Shown: piece after piece, positions 1 through 8,740 of the stretch
How the letters are laid out: each line of letters starts with the position of its first letter
Position numbering within the stretch: position 1 is the stretch's first letter
DNA from: Pseudopedobacter sp039918235
GTDB taxonomy: Bacteria > Bacteroidota > Bacteroidia > Sphingobacteriales > Sphingobacteriaceae
DNA length: 64,000 nt
NCBI GenBank assembly: GCA_039918235.1
Contig: JBDSHZ010000002.1
Location: forward strand, 8,736-72,735
Direction: 5' to 3'
Program-made: the position numbers and the translations under genes
Notes under the pieces: model-generated
The model's input: only the letters and a program-made list of their open reading frames with translations
Told to the model about the DNA's origin: nothing
Database searches by the model: none

Positions 1-594
1 AGCATCTGCTTGTGTATGATTTTCCCAAAAATTATTATTTCCATTGGTATAAAACTGAAACCGGAGTTGTTCTAAAGTTGTAATTGTAGGGCAACTAAAT
101 AGAACCATGAATTCTATTTGTGGATTTTTGCTTGCAGCGATGGGAATTATCCATCCTGCCTGGCTGAAGCCAATTAACCCAATAGGTGTTTTTTTATCTT
201 TCAAATAGGTTCGAAATGTTTTTACTGCTTCATTTGCATCATGAGCTAATAAATTAAGATTAGTAGTGTCTATATTATTAGTACCAACAGATGGCCCTAC
301 ATACACACCTCCAGATTCTCCAACGCCACGTTTGTCATAGGTTAAAACAGCAATCCCTTCTTTAGCAAGACGCTTTGCGAACTCCAATTCTCTTTTTACT
401 GGGTCGGAGCCGTGAACAATTACAACTGCAGCAAATGGATTTTTAGGCTTTAAAATTGAGCCTGCAAGCGTGATGCCTTCACTTTCAAACTTTACATCTT
501 GAGTGGTAAAGTCAACTGATTGAGAAAATACAATTCCTGGTAAAATGATTAATGATAACCAAAGGAATAAATAAGGAAATTTTTTTTTGTTCAT
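1..594 (-). CDS. Alpha/beta hydrolase, secreted (partial, C-terminus off window)
   Basis: The minus strand is open from an ATG at 594 to the window edge, giving 198 codons of a protein that continues outside. The N-terminus is a signal peptide (MNKKK, a hydrophobic core, then a cleavage-like VFSQ around residue 25). An oxyanion-type HGS motif follows near residue 60, then a DKRG motif, and the nucleophile elbow GFSQAG near residue 145. This arrangement is known from dienelactone-hydrolase or prolyl-oligopeptidase-like hydrolases. The Asp and His of the triad would lie in the missing part. The protein is probably periplasmic or exported and its substrate cannot be told. Family confidence is high and specificity unknown. 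Confidence 0.8.
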   Translation of the reverse strand, partial: MNKKKFPYLFLWLSLIILPGIVFSQSVDFTTQDVKFESEGITLAGSILKPKNPFAAVVIVHGSDPVKRELEFAKRLAKEGIAVLTYDKRGVGESGGVYVGPSVGTNNIDTTNLNLLAHDANEAVKTFRTYLKDKKTPIGLIGFSQAGWIIPIAASKNPQIEFMVLFSCPTITTLEQLRFQFYTNGNNNFWENHTQADA

Positions 595-795
595 TTAAGT
601 TTAATTAGAAAAATTGTTTTGAGTGATTTTCTTGATCATTGCTAAATTTTGGAAATTTGTGCAGAAATATCATTAATGCAGCAATATTTTCGCACCGCAC
701 TAAATTAAGTAAATCAATAATGAATTAATGTAAACACCGTTAGCCATTTCAATATTTTTTTGTTTTTAGCGGTAGTTTCTACAATTAATTTAATT

Positions 796-1395
796 TCAGA
801 TATATCTTAAATTTGGATATTCAGAGAATAATATACTCAATGTTTGAGTCATTTCTTTATTGAAATAAGTAGAAAATGGAGTATAACCTCTCTGTCTACC
901 AGTTTTATATTTCCATCTGTCAACGCAATAAGAAATTAAAATGCTAAAAAAATATTTAAAAAAATAAAGTGGCGAATGTGGTTTTGCAAGAATTTTAAAA
1001 ACTGTTTGATCATCTAACACAAATTCAATAGTGCTAATAGTCCACTTTGCAATGATAGAGTTCGGATAAATATTGACAGTATTAATTTTAATGATTTGGG
1101 AAGGGTCTACTATTTTCTCATTAAAAAGAATTTTATCGGTCAATATCAACTTATTGAGTCTTAGTCCTAAATGATGAGCTATAATAAAGGTGTCAAGAAG
1201 CCAAGTAATAAAAGTAAATAATAATGTATAGGTAATGAATCCTTCTGTTTTATCAGTTGAGAAAGCCCCTGCAATTAAGCCCAATAATATCCCCATTGGA
1301 AGAATATTATTTAAAATTCGATCTAAAAAGTTCCCACTTATTCTCATAATAATTAAAAGGTTCTCTGCTTTGTATTGTGGCGAAAATCTAAGCAT
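796..1395 (-). CDS. Hypothetical membrane protein with two TM segments
   Basis: This 199-residue protein is not recognised as a named family. Two hydrophobic segments lie at about residues 28-46 and 52-75, followed by a roughly 120-residue soluble part rich in Ile, Lys and Thr. That layout resembles small bacterial proteins with a membrane hairpin followed by a PH-like domain, but this is only inference. It stands alone, about 200 bases from the hydrolase and 420 bases from the toxin-antitoxin genes. The initiation codon is ATG at 1395. The reading frame and composition look like real coding sequence; the function is unknown. Confidence 0.6.
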   Translation of the reverse strand: MLRFSPQYKAENLLIIMRISGNFLDRILNNILPMGILLGLIAGAFSTDKTEGFITYTLLFTFITWLLDTFIIAHHLGLRLNKLILTDKILFNEKIVDPSQIIKINTVNIYPNSIIAKWTISTIEFVLDDQTVFKILAKPHSPLYFFKYFFSILISYCVDRWKYKTGRQRGYTPFSTYFNKEMTQTLSILFSEYPNLRYI

Positions 1396-1441
1396 AAAAC
1401 TTCAATATTTCACCAAAGTTAATGCGATAGCTATCAGATGA

Positions 1442-1814
1442 AAAGCTGAAATTCAAATCATTCATTTGTTTTACATTTTGTTTTACGGCAACATCATGAT
1501 TAGTGGGAGCGTAATTAAATAATTATTAAACTTCATAATGTCGAAAGAATTATCCCTATCGTTTGATAATTCATCTCCGCCAATTCTTTCATAACAGGAA
1601 TAAATAATCCAAATCCTTTAACTAACCAATTAGGCAATACCGTAAATTAACATTATGGTCTCATTTCCATTGACAGGTCTCCCTCCATCGGCATGACATA
1701 AACAAAAAAATCCCAACCTTTTTTTACAAGATTGGGATTCTGGGCTTCGACTCTCCCGATATAAAATCGGGACAGGCTGCTCAGCCTGACAAGCTTTCGG
1801 CTTTAAGCTTAAAA
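1442..1814. other. Gene-free stretch with terminator and a short palindrome
   Basis: No convincing reading frame is present. The right part holds the rho-independent terminator listed separately (1703-1739), followed by a short palindrome of the form TCCCGAT-AAAATCGGGA near 1754-1773. A CAGGCTGCTCAGCCTGACA inverted repeat lies near 1774-1792, and GC-rich inserts of this kind are frequent in bacteroidete intergenic DNA. The rest is AT-rich with no clear signal. Confidence 0.5.
1703..1739 (-). terminator. Rho-independent terminator of the higB-higA-like pair
   Basis: Read on the minus strand, AATCCCAA and TTGGGATT form a perfect 8-bp stem, extended by one or more A-T pairs, and are followed directly by a run of seven T. 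It lies about 75 bases past the antitoxin stop. An almost identical hairpin sits at 2526-2562 after hppA, so the two terminators share a common origin. Confidence 0.75.
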
Positions 1815-2117
1815 TTATTCTATGGTCAATGTAATCTTCTTTCCAAGACCCAATTCTAATAATTTATAAAGCGTGGAGAGCTGAATATCGCTATGTCCAT
1901 TTTCTATTCTGGATATAAAGCTTTTTTTAGTTCCTGTTTTTTGAGCTAATTGTTCTTGGGTCATTGCACAAAGCAAACGCTCTTCTTTGATCACCTCACC
2001 AATTGCAAATGCTTTAGCTTTAATTTCAAAGTCAGTTCTTTTTTCAGAACCAATTGAGCCATAGCGATTTTCTAAATGTTCTTCAAAAGTGGTAATAGTA
2101 TTATTTTCTTTTTTCAT
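1815..2117 (-). CDS. XRE/HigA-type antitoxin
   Basis: This 100-residue protein has a helix-turn-helix of the Cro/C1 (XRE) type at about residues 45-98: EERLLCAMTQEQLAQKTG, then KKSFISRIENG as recognition helix, then a LSTLYKLLELG helix. It is the second gene of a toxin-first pair, the order typical of HigB-HigA systems; its start lies 17 bases inside the end of the upstream toxin gene. By family, it should neutralise the toxin and repress the shared promoter. It ends in a perfect terminator at 1703-1739. The antitoxin role is inferred from the domain plus the neighbour. Confidence 0.85.
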   Translation of the reverse strand: MKKENNTITTFEEHLENRYGSIGSEKRTDFEIKAKAFAIGEVIKEERLLCAMTQEQLAQKTGTKKSFISRIENGHSDIQLSTLYKLLELGLGKKITLTIE

Positions 2118-2469
2118 CTTTCTGGTTATTTACTTTATCTCTGAAATAATCTTCCTTAATTTTTAAGGCTTTTTCTATAACTGATAGAGGTGTTTTTTGA
2201 GACTTTTTTTGAAACCCATTAAAAACCACCACAATCTTTCCTTCGTCAAAACAACAGAATACTCTGTAGATATTACTTTGAAATTCGATTCTGATTTCAT
2301 AAAGTCCATCAGTTCCTGTTAGGTGTTCCATAAATTTCTTTGGAACTCTTTCGGTAATGGTGATCAAAAAGAGGACATAATCAATTTTATCTTTGACTTT
2401 TTCATTCTGCTCATTGAAAAAATCATTAAAGTAATTCTTATAAAATATGAGCGATCTAATTTTTTCCAT
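2101..2469 (-). CDS. HigB/RelE-superfamily toxin (Gp49-like)
   Basis: Reading from the ATG at 2469 gives 122 residues. The core around residues 45-85 (KFMEHLTGTDGLYEIRIEF, then IYRVFCCFDEGKIVVVFNGF) is typical of the phage Gp49-like/HigB mRNA interferases of the RelE fold, followed by the usual C-terminal KKSQKTP and a helical end. Such toxins cleave mRNA on the ribosome. An upstream TTG at 2565 would add 32 residues, but that stretch is encoded by the hppA terminator hairpin, so the ATG is preferred. It overlaps the antitoxin gene by 17 bases, which implies co-translation. Confidence 0.82.
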   Translation of the reverse strand: MEKIRSLIFYKNYFNDFFNEQNEKVKDKIDYVLFLITITERVPKKFMEHLTGTDGLYEIRIEFQSNIYRVFCCFDEGKIVVVFNGFQKKSQKTPLSVIEKALKIKEDYFRDKVNNQKDEKRK

Positions 2470-2525
2470 CCTTAAAATCAAAACAAAGTTAACTAATAAT
2501 GGAACAACATGCAATGAATAAACAA

Positions 2526-2562
2526 CAAAAAAAATCCCAACCTTTTTTACAAGATTGAGATT
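2526..2562 (-). terminator. Rho-independent terminator of hppA
   Basis: On the minus strand AATCTCAA pairs with TTGGGATT (one G-T pair) and is followed by eight T. It lies 55 bases past the hppA stop. It also sits just upstream of the toxin start at 2469, so it insulates the toxin-antitoxin pair from pyrophosphatase transcription. The loop sequence matches the hairpin at 1703-1739 apart from one base. Confidence 0.7.
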
Positions 2563-2616
2563 CAATTCGTAGAGCTTTAGAACATTAACCGCTTTAAACT
2601 TTCTACTTTAAACTTT

Positions 2617-4935
2617 TTACTTTTTAAATCGCTCAGCCATTCTAGGTTTTACACAACAGCTCATGGTTCCTGTTTTGGCTTTTGCCATTTGTTCTGGCGT
2701 ACATTCTTTGCCTTCGGCTTTCATTTTTGCCATCTGTGCTGGCGTACATTTCATGCCTTGGGTCATTTCCATTGCATGGTGATGAGTAGTATTCATAGAA
2801 GTGATTTCTGAGCTACTTACTGCAATGTATGGTGCAATCACCAAAGAAACGATAGACATCAATTTGATCAGGATATTCATAGATGGTCCTGAAGTATCTT
2901 TGAAAGGATCACCAACGGTATCACCGGTTACAGACGCCTTATGTGGTTCTGATTTTTTGTAATACATTTCACCATTGATCAATACGCCCTTCTCGAAAGA
3001 TTTTTTAGCGTTATCCCAAGCACCGCCAGCGTTCGACTGGAAAATTCCCATCAACACTCCAGAAACAGTAACACCGGCCAATAAACCGCCCAATACTTCT
3101 GGTCCAAAAGTGAAGCCGATGATGATTGGCGTGATCAATGCAATCGCTCCGGGAAGCAGCATCTCGCGGATAGAAGCTTTGGTAGAAATAGCCACACATT
3201 TTTCATATTCCGGCTTGGCTTTGTATGCCATAATCCCAGGGATTTCACGGAACTGTCTACGAACTTCATTTACCATTTCCATTGCGGCTTTACCCACTGC
3301 TTGAATGCACAATGCAGAGAATACGAAAGGAATCACTCCGCCTACAAATAAGCCGGCTAAAACAGGTGCTTTGTAAATATCTATTGCGGTAATCCCAGCA
3401 ATCCCTACAAAGGCTGCAAATAAAGCTAGTGAGGTTAAAGCGGCAGAAGCAATGGCAAATCCTTTACCGGTAGCTGCGGTGGTGTTTCCTACGGCATCTA
3501 AATTATCTGTACGCTCACGTACTTCTGGTGGCAACTGAGCCATTTCGGCAATTCCACCTGCATTATCTGCAATTGGTCCGAAAGCATCAATGGCTAACTG
3601 CATGGCAGTAGTGGCCATCATTCCGGCGGCAGCAATGGCTACGCCATATAAACCTGCAAAATAATAGGAAGCCATAATTCCTCCTGCAAGGGTTAAAATA
3701 GGAATCACGGTAGATTTCATCCCTACGGATAAACCTGCAATAATGTTGGTGGCATGCCCAGTAGAAGATTGTTGTACAATAGAATCAACGGGAGCTTTGC
3801 CCATGGCCGTATAGTACTCAGTAACCACACTCATGATGGTTCCTACTACTAATCCAACCAAAATGGCATAATATACATTCATGCTGGTGAACTCATAACC
3901 TCTAAGGCTTAAAGTTGCCGGCAACATCCATTTTACGATAAAAAAGGAAGCAATAGCGGTAATCACAATAGAAGACCAGTTCCCTAAGTTTAATGCAGTT
4001 TGTACATTAGATTTTTCGTCTTTAATGGTGACAAACCAAGTTCCGATAATAGAAAATATAATTCCCAATCCACAGATCACCATAGGCAATAGGATAGGAG
4101 ACATTCCGCCAAAATTATCAGCACTGGCATCAATTTCCTGACCCAATACCATTGTAGCTAAAATGGTGGCTACATAAGAACCGAATAAATCGGCACCCAT
4201 GCCTGCAACATCACCCACATTGTCTCCTACGTTGTCCGCAATCGTTGCCGGGTTTCTTACATCGTCTTCCGGAATTCCTGCTTCTACTTTACCCACTAAA
4301 TCTGCACCTACATCGGCTGCTTTGGTATAAATACCGCCACCCACACGGGCAAATAAGGCGATGGATTCGGCTCCTAAAGAGAAACCGGTCAATACTTCAA
4401 TGGCTGTTTTTACTGTGTTTTCTCCTAAATCTGAGAAATAAGCTAGAAAAGCGATGAATAAACCACCTAAACCTAAGACGGCTAGTCCCGCAACGCCTAA
4501 GCCCATTACTGTGCCTCCGGTGAAGGAAACTTTTAAGGCTTGCTTTAAACTGGTTCTTGCCGCTTGTGTAGTTCTTACATTGGCTTTTGTGGCGGCTCTC
4601 ATGCCGATGTATCCTGCGAAAGCAGAAAGCACAGCGCCAATTACAAAGGCGATTGAAATGATCCAACTAGAGTGGATTTCTTTGCCGTTAACTTCATGAA
4701 TTGTACCCGAATAAGCTAAAAGAGCACCTGCAAAAAGAACAAAAATACTCAATACCTTCCATTCGGCCTTTAAGAATGCCATTGCCCCGTCGGCTATGTA
4801 GCCTGCAAGTTCGGTCATTTTAGCATCGCCTGCGTCTTGTTTAGAAACCCAGATCGACTTTGAAATCATTACCAGAATGCCGATAAGACCCAAAACTGGG
4901 ATAAAATAAATTAAATTGGTTTGTAAAAAATCCAT
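2617..4935 (-). CDS. hppA: K+-stimulated ion-translocating membrane pyrophosphatase, with Met/Cys/His-rich C-terminal tail
   Basis: The 772-residue protein is a polytopic membrane pyrophosphatase that couples hydrolysis of PPi to H+ or Na+ pumping across the inner membrane. The substrate-site segment DVGADLVGKVEAGIPEDD, followed by NPATIADNVGDNVGDVAG, lies at about residues 205-245. The GNTTAATGKG motif near residue 480 carries Ala, not Lys, at the position that separates the K+-dependent class from the K+-independent class, so this is K+-dependent by family knowledge. Residues from about 712 on form an extra tail: HHHAMEMTQGMKCTPAQMAK, a second CTPEQMAKAK, then MSCC. That tail is not part of the catalytic fold and looks metal-binding. 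The gene has a good promoter (4983-5014) and its own terminator. Confidence 0.95.
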   Translation of the reverse strand: MDFLQTNLIYFIPVLGLIGILVMISKSIWVSKQDAGDAKMTELAGYIADGAMAFLKAEWKVLSIFVLFAGALLAYSGTIHEVNGKEIHSSWIISIAFVIGAVLSAFAGYIGMRAATKANVRTTQAARTSLKQALKVSFTGGTVMGLGVAGLAVLGLGGLFIAFLAYFSDLGENTVKTAIEVLTGFSLGAESIALFARVGGGIYTKAADVGADLVGKVEAGIPEDDVRNPATIADNVGDNVGDVAGMGADLFGSYVATILATMVLGQEIDASADNFGGMSPILLPMVICGLGIIFSIIGTWFVTIKDEKSNVQTALNLGNWSSIVITAIASFFIVKWMLPATLSLRGYEFTSMNVYYAILVGLVVGTIMSVVTEYYTAMGKAPVDSIVQQSSTGHATNIIAGLSVGMKSTVIPILTLAGGIMASYYFAGLYGVAIAAAGMMATTAMQLAIDAFGPIADNAGGIAEMAQLPPEVRERTDNLDAVGNTTAATGKGFAIASAALTSLALFAAFVGIAGITAIDIYKAPVLAGLFVGGVIPFVFSALCIQAVGKAAMEMVNEVRRQFREIPGIMAYKAKPEYEKCVAISTKASIREMLLPGAIALITPIIIGFTFGPEVLGGLLAGVTVSGVLMGIFQSNAGGAWDNAKKSFEKGVLINGEMYYKKSEPHKASVTGDTVGDPFKDTSGPSMNILIKLMSIVSLVIAPYIAVSSSEITSMNTTHHHAMEMTQGMKCTPAQMAKMKAEGKECTPEQMAKAKTGTMSCCVKPRMAERFKK

Positions 4936-4982
4936 ACGTGTATAAAGAGTGTAAAATATAATTCAGGTTTTTTCAGAGTTTC

Positions 4983-5014
4983 CAAATTTAGCAGGGTAAA
5001 TCATAATTCCAAAA
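4983..5014 (-). promoter_or_regulatory. Bacteroidete-type promoter of hppA
   Basis: On the minus strand a TTTTG (5010-5014) is separated by 19 bases from TAAATTTG (4983-4990). This fits the Bacteroidota consensus of TTTG at -33 and TAnnTTTG at -7. It would start transcription about 40 bases before the hppA ATG. Confidence 0.6.
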
Positions 5015-5182
5015 TTTAAATGCGATTGATGGATATTTGCGGATTTTCTTCTCCATTTAAAAGGCCTGATAAGCATTTTGAAAAATAAAATGATCACGAT
5101 ACTCATGAAATAATCTGGCAAAAAATAGCATCCTAATTGTAAATTTCATTTTTTTAAATAGCTTTAATTTTTTAGAAAAAAT

Positions 5183-6664
5183 ATGGAGCAAAATGTTGCG
5201 CACACCACCATGAAAAGGGAACTTGGATTGCTGGATTCCACGATGATTGTTGCCGGATCCATGATCGGTTCGGGGATATTTTTAGTCACTTCTGATATGG
5301 CCAGAACGGTAGGTTCTCCGGGGGTGATTTTGCTAATATGGTTGATCACCGGTATCATCACCTTAATCGCTGCTTTAAGTTATGGGGAGCTTGCAGGCAT
5401 GATGCCCAAAGCAGGCGGTCAGTATGTTTATCTAAAGGAGGCTTATAATCCCATGGTTGGTTTTCTATTTGGATGGACCGTTTTTACAGTCATCCAAACT
5501 GGGGTAATTGCTGCCGTTGCCATTGCATTTGCCAAATATACCGCAGAGCTGCTTCCGTTTTTTGATGAAAAGAATGTCCTATTTGCTATTGGATGGTTTC
5601 ATTTTAACGCTACCCAGCTCTTAGCTTTGATGCTGATTATTTTTCTAACCGGATTAAACCTGCAGGGGATAAAAAGTGCTAAACTGGTACAAACTTCTTT
5701 TACCATTGCAAAAATTCTATCTTTAATTGGTTTAATCGTTTTGGGCATCTATTTCGGATTGAATAGCGAAGCTCTTAAAGCTAATCTTTCAGATTTTTGG
5801 ACTGCTTATAGCGTAAAACAAAATGCAGATGGAACCATTACCAAAGAATTGTTAGGCGGCGTAGTGTTATGGGGTGCAGTTGGCGCAGCAATGATTGGCT
5901 CTCTTTTTTCTTCTGATTCTTGGAACAATATTACTTATACGGCTGGCGAGGTGAAAGATCCTCAGAAAAATATCCCTCTAAGCTTATTCTTTGGGACTTT
6001 AATTGTCACCGTTCTTTACATTTTAGCCAATGTGGCTTACCTGATGCTGTTGCCGATAAATGGCTCTCCTGAAGGTGCATCGGTGTTGGAAAAAGGAATC
6101 ATGTTTGCCTCCCAAGATAGGGTGGGCACAGCCGCAGCATCCATTGTTTTTGGCGGTGCAGCAGTAACTATTATGGCATTGTTAATCATGGTTTCCACTT
6201 TTGGCTGTAATAACGGATTGATTCTTTCAGGTGCGAGACTGTACTATGCGATGGCAAAAGATGGCGTTTTCTTTAAAAAAGCTGGGACTTTAAATAAAAA
6301 GGATGTTCCCGGTTTCGCTTTGATTTTACAGGCTATTTGGGCTTCCGGTTTGTGTTTATCGGGCTCTTATGGTCAATTATTGGATTACTGTACTTTCTCC
6401 TCGTTATTATTCTACATCGTCACTATTGTCGGCTTATTTATCCTCAGAAAGAAAAGACCGGATTGGGAACGCCCTTATAAAGCTTTTGGTTATCCGGTTT
6501 TACCGGCACTTTATGTCATCATTGCTTCTGCCATCTGCGTGGATTTATTGATCTATAAACCTGGTACTTGTGGCTGGGGATTGGCCATTGTTTTTCTGGG
6601 GATTCCCGTTTATTATTTATGGAAAAGGTTTGGGGATAAAGGAGTTGTGGAATTACATGATTAA
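5183..6664 (+). CDS. APC-superfamily amino-acid permease
   Basis: This 493-residue protein has about twelve hydrophobic segments. It begins with the signature of the amino acid-polyamine-organocation family: KRELGLLDSTMIVAGSMIGS, with the unwound GSGIF substrate site at about residues 27-32, followed by YGELAGMMPKAGGQYVYLKE near residue 70-90. This placement resembles the LAT/YfnA-type branch that carries neutral or cationic amino acids. The transporter acts in the inner membrane. It is divergent from hppA, and a HAD phosphatase gene starts 15 bases after its stop. The proximity of agmatine genes makes an arginine or polyamine substrate conceivable, but the sequence alone does not decide. Confidence 0.88.
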   Translation: MEQNVAHTTMKRELGLLDSTMIVAGSMIGSGIFLVTSDMARTVGSPGVILLIWLITGIITLIAALSYGELAGMMPKAGGQYVYLKEAYNPMVGFLFGWTVFTVIQTGVIAAVAIAFAKYTAELLPFFDEKNVLFAIGWFHFNATQLLALMLIIFLTGLNLQGIKSAKLVQTSFTIAKILSLIGLIVLGIYFGLNSEALKANLSDFWTAYSVKQNADGTITKELLGGVVLWGAVGAAMIGSLFSSDSWNNITYTAGEVKDPQKNIPLSLFFGTLIVTVLYILANVAYLMLLPINGSPEGASVLEKGIMFASQDRVGTAAASIVFGGAAVTIMALLIMVSTFGCNNGLILSGARLYYAMAKDGVFFKKAGTLNKKDVPGFALILQAIWASGLCLSGSYGQLLDYCTFSSLLFYIVTIVGLFILRKKRPDWERPYKAFGYPVLPALYVIIASAICVDLLIYKPGTCGWGLAIVFLGIPVYYLWKRFGDKGVVELHD

Positions 6665-6678
6665 TCAATCAACTTGTT

Positions 6679-7311
6679 TTGAATAGTAAGGTATTAATTT
6701 TGGATTTGGATGACACAATCTTTGAAACAAAATCCATGGATTCTAAGCTATTTGATCCGTTTTTTGATCATTTAATTAACATACTAAAAGAAGAAATAGA
6801 CTTAAAAACTATAGAAAGGATTACCCATGATTTGTGGCAAATACCTATAGATAAAGTAATTGATAAATACGGTCTTTCTATTGAAAAAATACATCAATCT
6901 TTATGCGTACTAGAAAATTTAGAATTAAAACTGGAAGTTAAAGTTTATGAAGATTATCCGGTCTTAAAGAGTATTAATCTTCCAATGTTTTTAGTAACAA
7001 CAGGGTTAAAAACGCTACAGCAATCAAAAATAGCTTCATTAGGGATAGAGAATGATTTTGTAGAAATAGTTATCAATGACCCCATTAAAGATAAACGAAG
7101 TAAGAAAGACGTCTTTAAGGATTTGGCTATTAGATATGATTTAAAAAATGAGCATATATATATTATTGGTGATAATCCTGATTCAGAAATAAAGGATGGA
7201 AATAATTTAGGAATGGTGACCATTCAGATATTTAGAAACGGAAAGATTGAATTTAATCAGGCACAATTTGCCATTACTTCATTTGATAGTTTAAAAACTA
7301 TTATTCTTTAG
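6679..7311 (+). CDS. HAD-superfamily hydrolase
   Basis: This 210-residue protein has all four HAD motifs: DLDDT at residues 9-13 with the nucleophile Asp9 and Asp11, VTTG near residue 104 (motif II), a basic KDKRSKKD near 138 (motif III), and IIGDNPDSEIKDG near 160 (motif IV). The helical cap between motifs I and II is of the small C1 kind seen in phosphoglycolate-phosphatase-like enzymes. The only suitable start is TTG at 6679, 15 bases after the transporter stop, so translation may depend on coupling to the transporter. It likely dephosphorylates a small metabolite; the substrate is unknown. Confidence 0.82.
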   Translation: MNSKVLILDLDDTIFETKSMDSKLFDPFFDHLINILKEEIDLKTIERITHDLWQIPIDKVIDKYGLSIEKIHQSLCVLENLELKLEVKVYEDYPVLKSINLPMFLVTTGLKTLQQSKIASLGIENDFVEIVINDPIKDKRSKKDVFKDLAIRYDLKNEHIYIIGDNPDSEIKDGNNLGMVTIQIFRNGKIEFNQAQFAITSFDSLKTIIL

Positions 7312-7437
7312 TTTTCAATAATTTTTTTTAATCTTAAGTAAGGGAAAGGAATAATGTATATCTTCTTAATATTCCAATTTCTCAAAACCAAATCCCATTT
7401 GAATTCTTATTTTTGTATCGAATTTTGAAAGGATAGT

Positions 7438-8310
7438 ATGAGTAAAAACGTAAAGTTGGGTTTAGTGCAGATGACCTGTACCTCAAATAAGGAAGAAAAC
7501 CTACAGAAAGCCATGGAGAAGGTAAGAGAAGCGGCTGCTAAAGGTGCGCAGATCATCTGCTTGCAAGAATTGTTTACCTCTTTATACTTTTGTGATGTAG
7601 AGGATTACGATAATTTTAATCTCGCAGAAACTATCCCCGGACCATCCACAGATGCTTTACAAAAACTTGCTGCCGAATTGGGTGTGGTCATCATCGCATC
7701 GCTTTTTGAAAAACGTACGCAAGGAATTTACCATAATACCACTGCCATTTTAGATGCGGATGGTTCTTATTTAGGTAAGTATCGCAAAATGCACATCCCT
7801 GATGATCCTGGATTTTACGAAAAATTTTATTTTACACCGGGCGATTTAGGTTACAAAGTCTTTAAAACTAAGTTTGCAACAATTGGTGTGTTAATCTGTT
7901 GGGATCAATGGTATCCAGAGGCTGCTCGTTTAACCAGTTTAATGGGAGCTGAGATTTTATTTTATCCAACTGCAATTGGTTGGGCAACTACCCAAGATCA
8001 GGAAACTAACGAAGAGCAACACAACGCTTGGCAAACCATACAAAGTTCTCACGCTATTGCAAACGGCGTTCATGTGGTTGGTGTAAATAGGGTAGGAGAA
8101 GAAGCCGGAGTTAAATTTTGGGGCGGATCATTCATCGCAAACCCTTTCGGCCGGTTATTATACAAAGGTTCTGTAGATGAAGAAGAAGTTCACGTTCAAG
8201 AAGTTGATTTGGCAAAATCTGATAGTTATAGAGTGCATTGGCCGTTTTTGAGAGACCGGAGAATTGATTCTTACGGGCAGATAACCAAGCGTTTTATTGA
8301 TGAGGAATAG
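7438..8310 (+). CDS. aguB: N-carbamoylputrescine amidase
   Basis: This 290-residue protein is a nitrilase-superfamily C-N hydrolase. The catalytic triad is visible as Glu44 (LQELF), Lys117 (YRKMHIPD) and Cys154 (LICWDQWYPEAAR). The KMHIPDDPGFYEKFYFTPGD segment and the HNAWQTIQSSHAIANG segment are characteristic of AguB. The enzyme hydrolyses N-carbamoylputrescine to putrescine, CO2 and ammonia in the cytosol. Its partner aguA follows after a four-helix-bundle gene. A TATTTTTG box at 7409-7416 gives a likely transcription start about 15 bases before the ATG. Confidence 0.95.
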   Translation: MSKNVKLGLVQMTCTSNKEENLQKAMEKVREAAAKGAQIICLQELFTSLYFCDVEDYDNFNLAETIPGPSTDALQKLAAELGVVIIASLFEKRTQGIYHNTTAILDADGSYLGKYRKMHIPDDPGFYEKFYFTPGDLGYKVFKTKFATIGVLICWDQWYPEAARLTSLMGAEILFYPTAIGWATTQDQETNEEQHNAWQTIQSSHAIANGVHVVGVNRVGEEAGVKFWGGSFIANPFGRLLYKGSVDEEEVHVQEVDLAKSDSYRVHWPFLRDRRIDSYGQITKRFIDEE

Positions 8311-8315
8311 GTGTA

Positions 8316-8345
8316 AGTCTATAGTTAATGGTCGATAGTCCATAG
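8316..8345 (+). repeat. Left flanking copy of the ATGGTC repeat family
   Basis: The stretch contains TTAATGGTCGATAGTCCATA and begins 6 bases after the aguB stop. It is approximately the reverse complement of the repeat at 8735-8769, on the other side of the four-helix-bundle gene. Similar sequence recurs at 40085-40180, 43479-43530 and 45565-45603. Confidence 0.7.
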
Positions 8346-8386
8346 GGACTTCTAGGTTTCTAAAATTATATTCAAAAACTATAACA

Positions 8387-8740
8387 ATGGCATTCAAATT
8401 CGAGAGTTTAAAAGTATGGCAAGATGCCATGGAGGTTAATGATAAGATTCTATTATTAACTAAGAACTATTTTCCTAAAGATGAACGATTTATTTTAACT
8501 CCACAAATAAGAAGGGCGGCTGACTCTATTGTTTTAAATATTGCCGAAGGCTGTACAGGACAAACGAATCCGGTTTTTAAAACTTTTTTAGGTTATTCTC
8601 TACGCTCTGGTATTGAAGTTGTTTCTTGCATCTTTTTAGCAAGAAGGAGAAACTATATCAATGAGGAATTATTTAAAGAGATTTATACAGATATAGAAGT
8701 TTTATCTAAAAGGATAACTGCTTTAAGAAATACACTATGA
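8387..8740 (+). CDS. Four-helix-bundle protein (S23/intervening-sequence family)
   Basis: This 117-residue all-helical protein begins with FKFESLKVWQDAMEV and contains LTPQIRRAADSIVLNIAEG, the hallmark of the S23 or four helix bundle family. Family members are known from proteins encoded inside 23S rRNA intervening sequences and from Avd, the accessory protein of diversity-generating retroelements. The free-standing bacteroidete members have no established function. It lies between aguB and aguA, which belong together. Its stop overlaps the aguA start as ATGA. It is bracketed by inverted copies of a short repeat (8316-8345 and 8735-8769). Both points suggest that the gene arrived as a cassette. 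No transposase or reverse transcriptase is nearby. Confidence 0.85.
   Translation: MAFKFESLKVWQDAMEVNDKILLLTKNYFPKDERFILTPQIRRAADSIVLNIAEGCTGQTNPVFKTFLGYSLRSGIEVVSCIFLARRRNYINEELFKEIYTDIEVLSKRITALRNTL

Noticed and set aside
2470..2565. Longer 154-residue version of the HigB-like toxin
   Set aside because: The extra 32 codons begin at TTG and are encoded by the hppA terminator hairpin and its flank, so the ATG at 2469 is the likely start.
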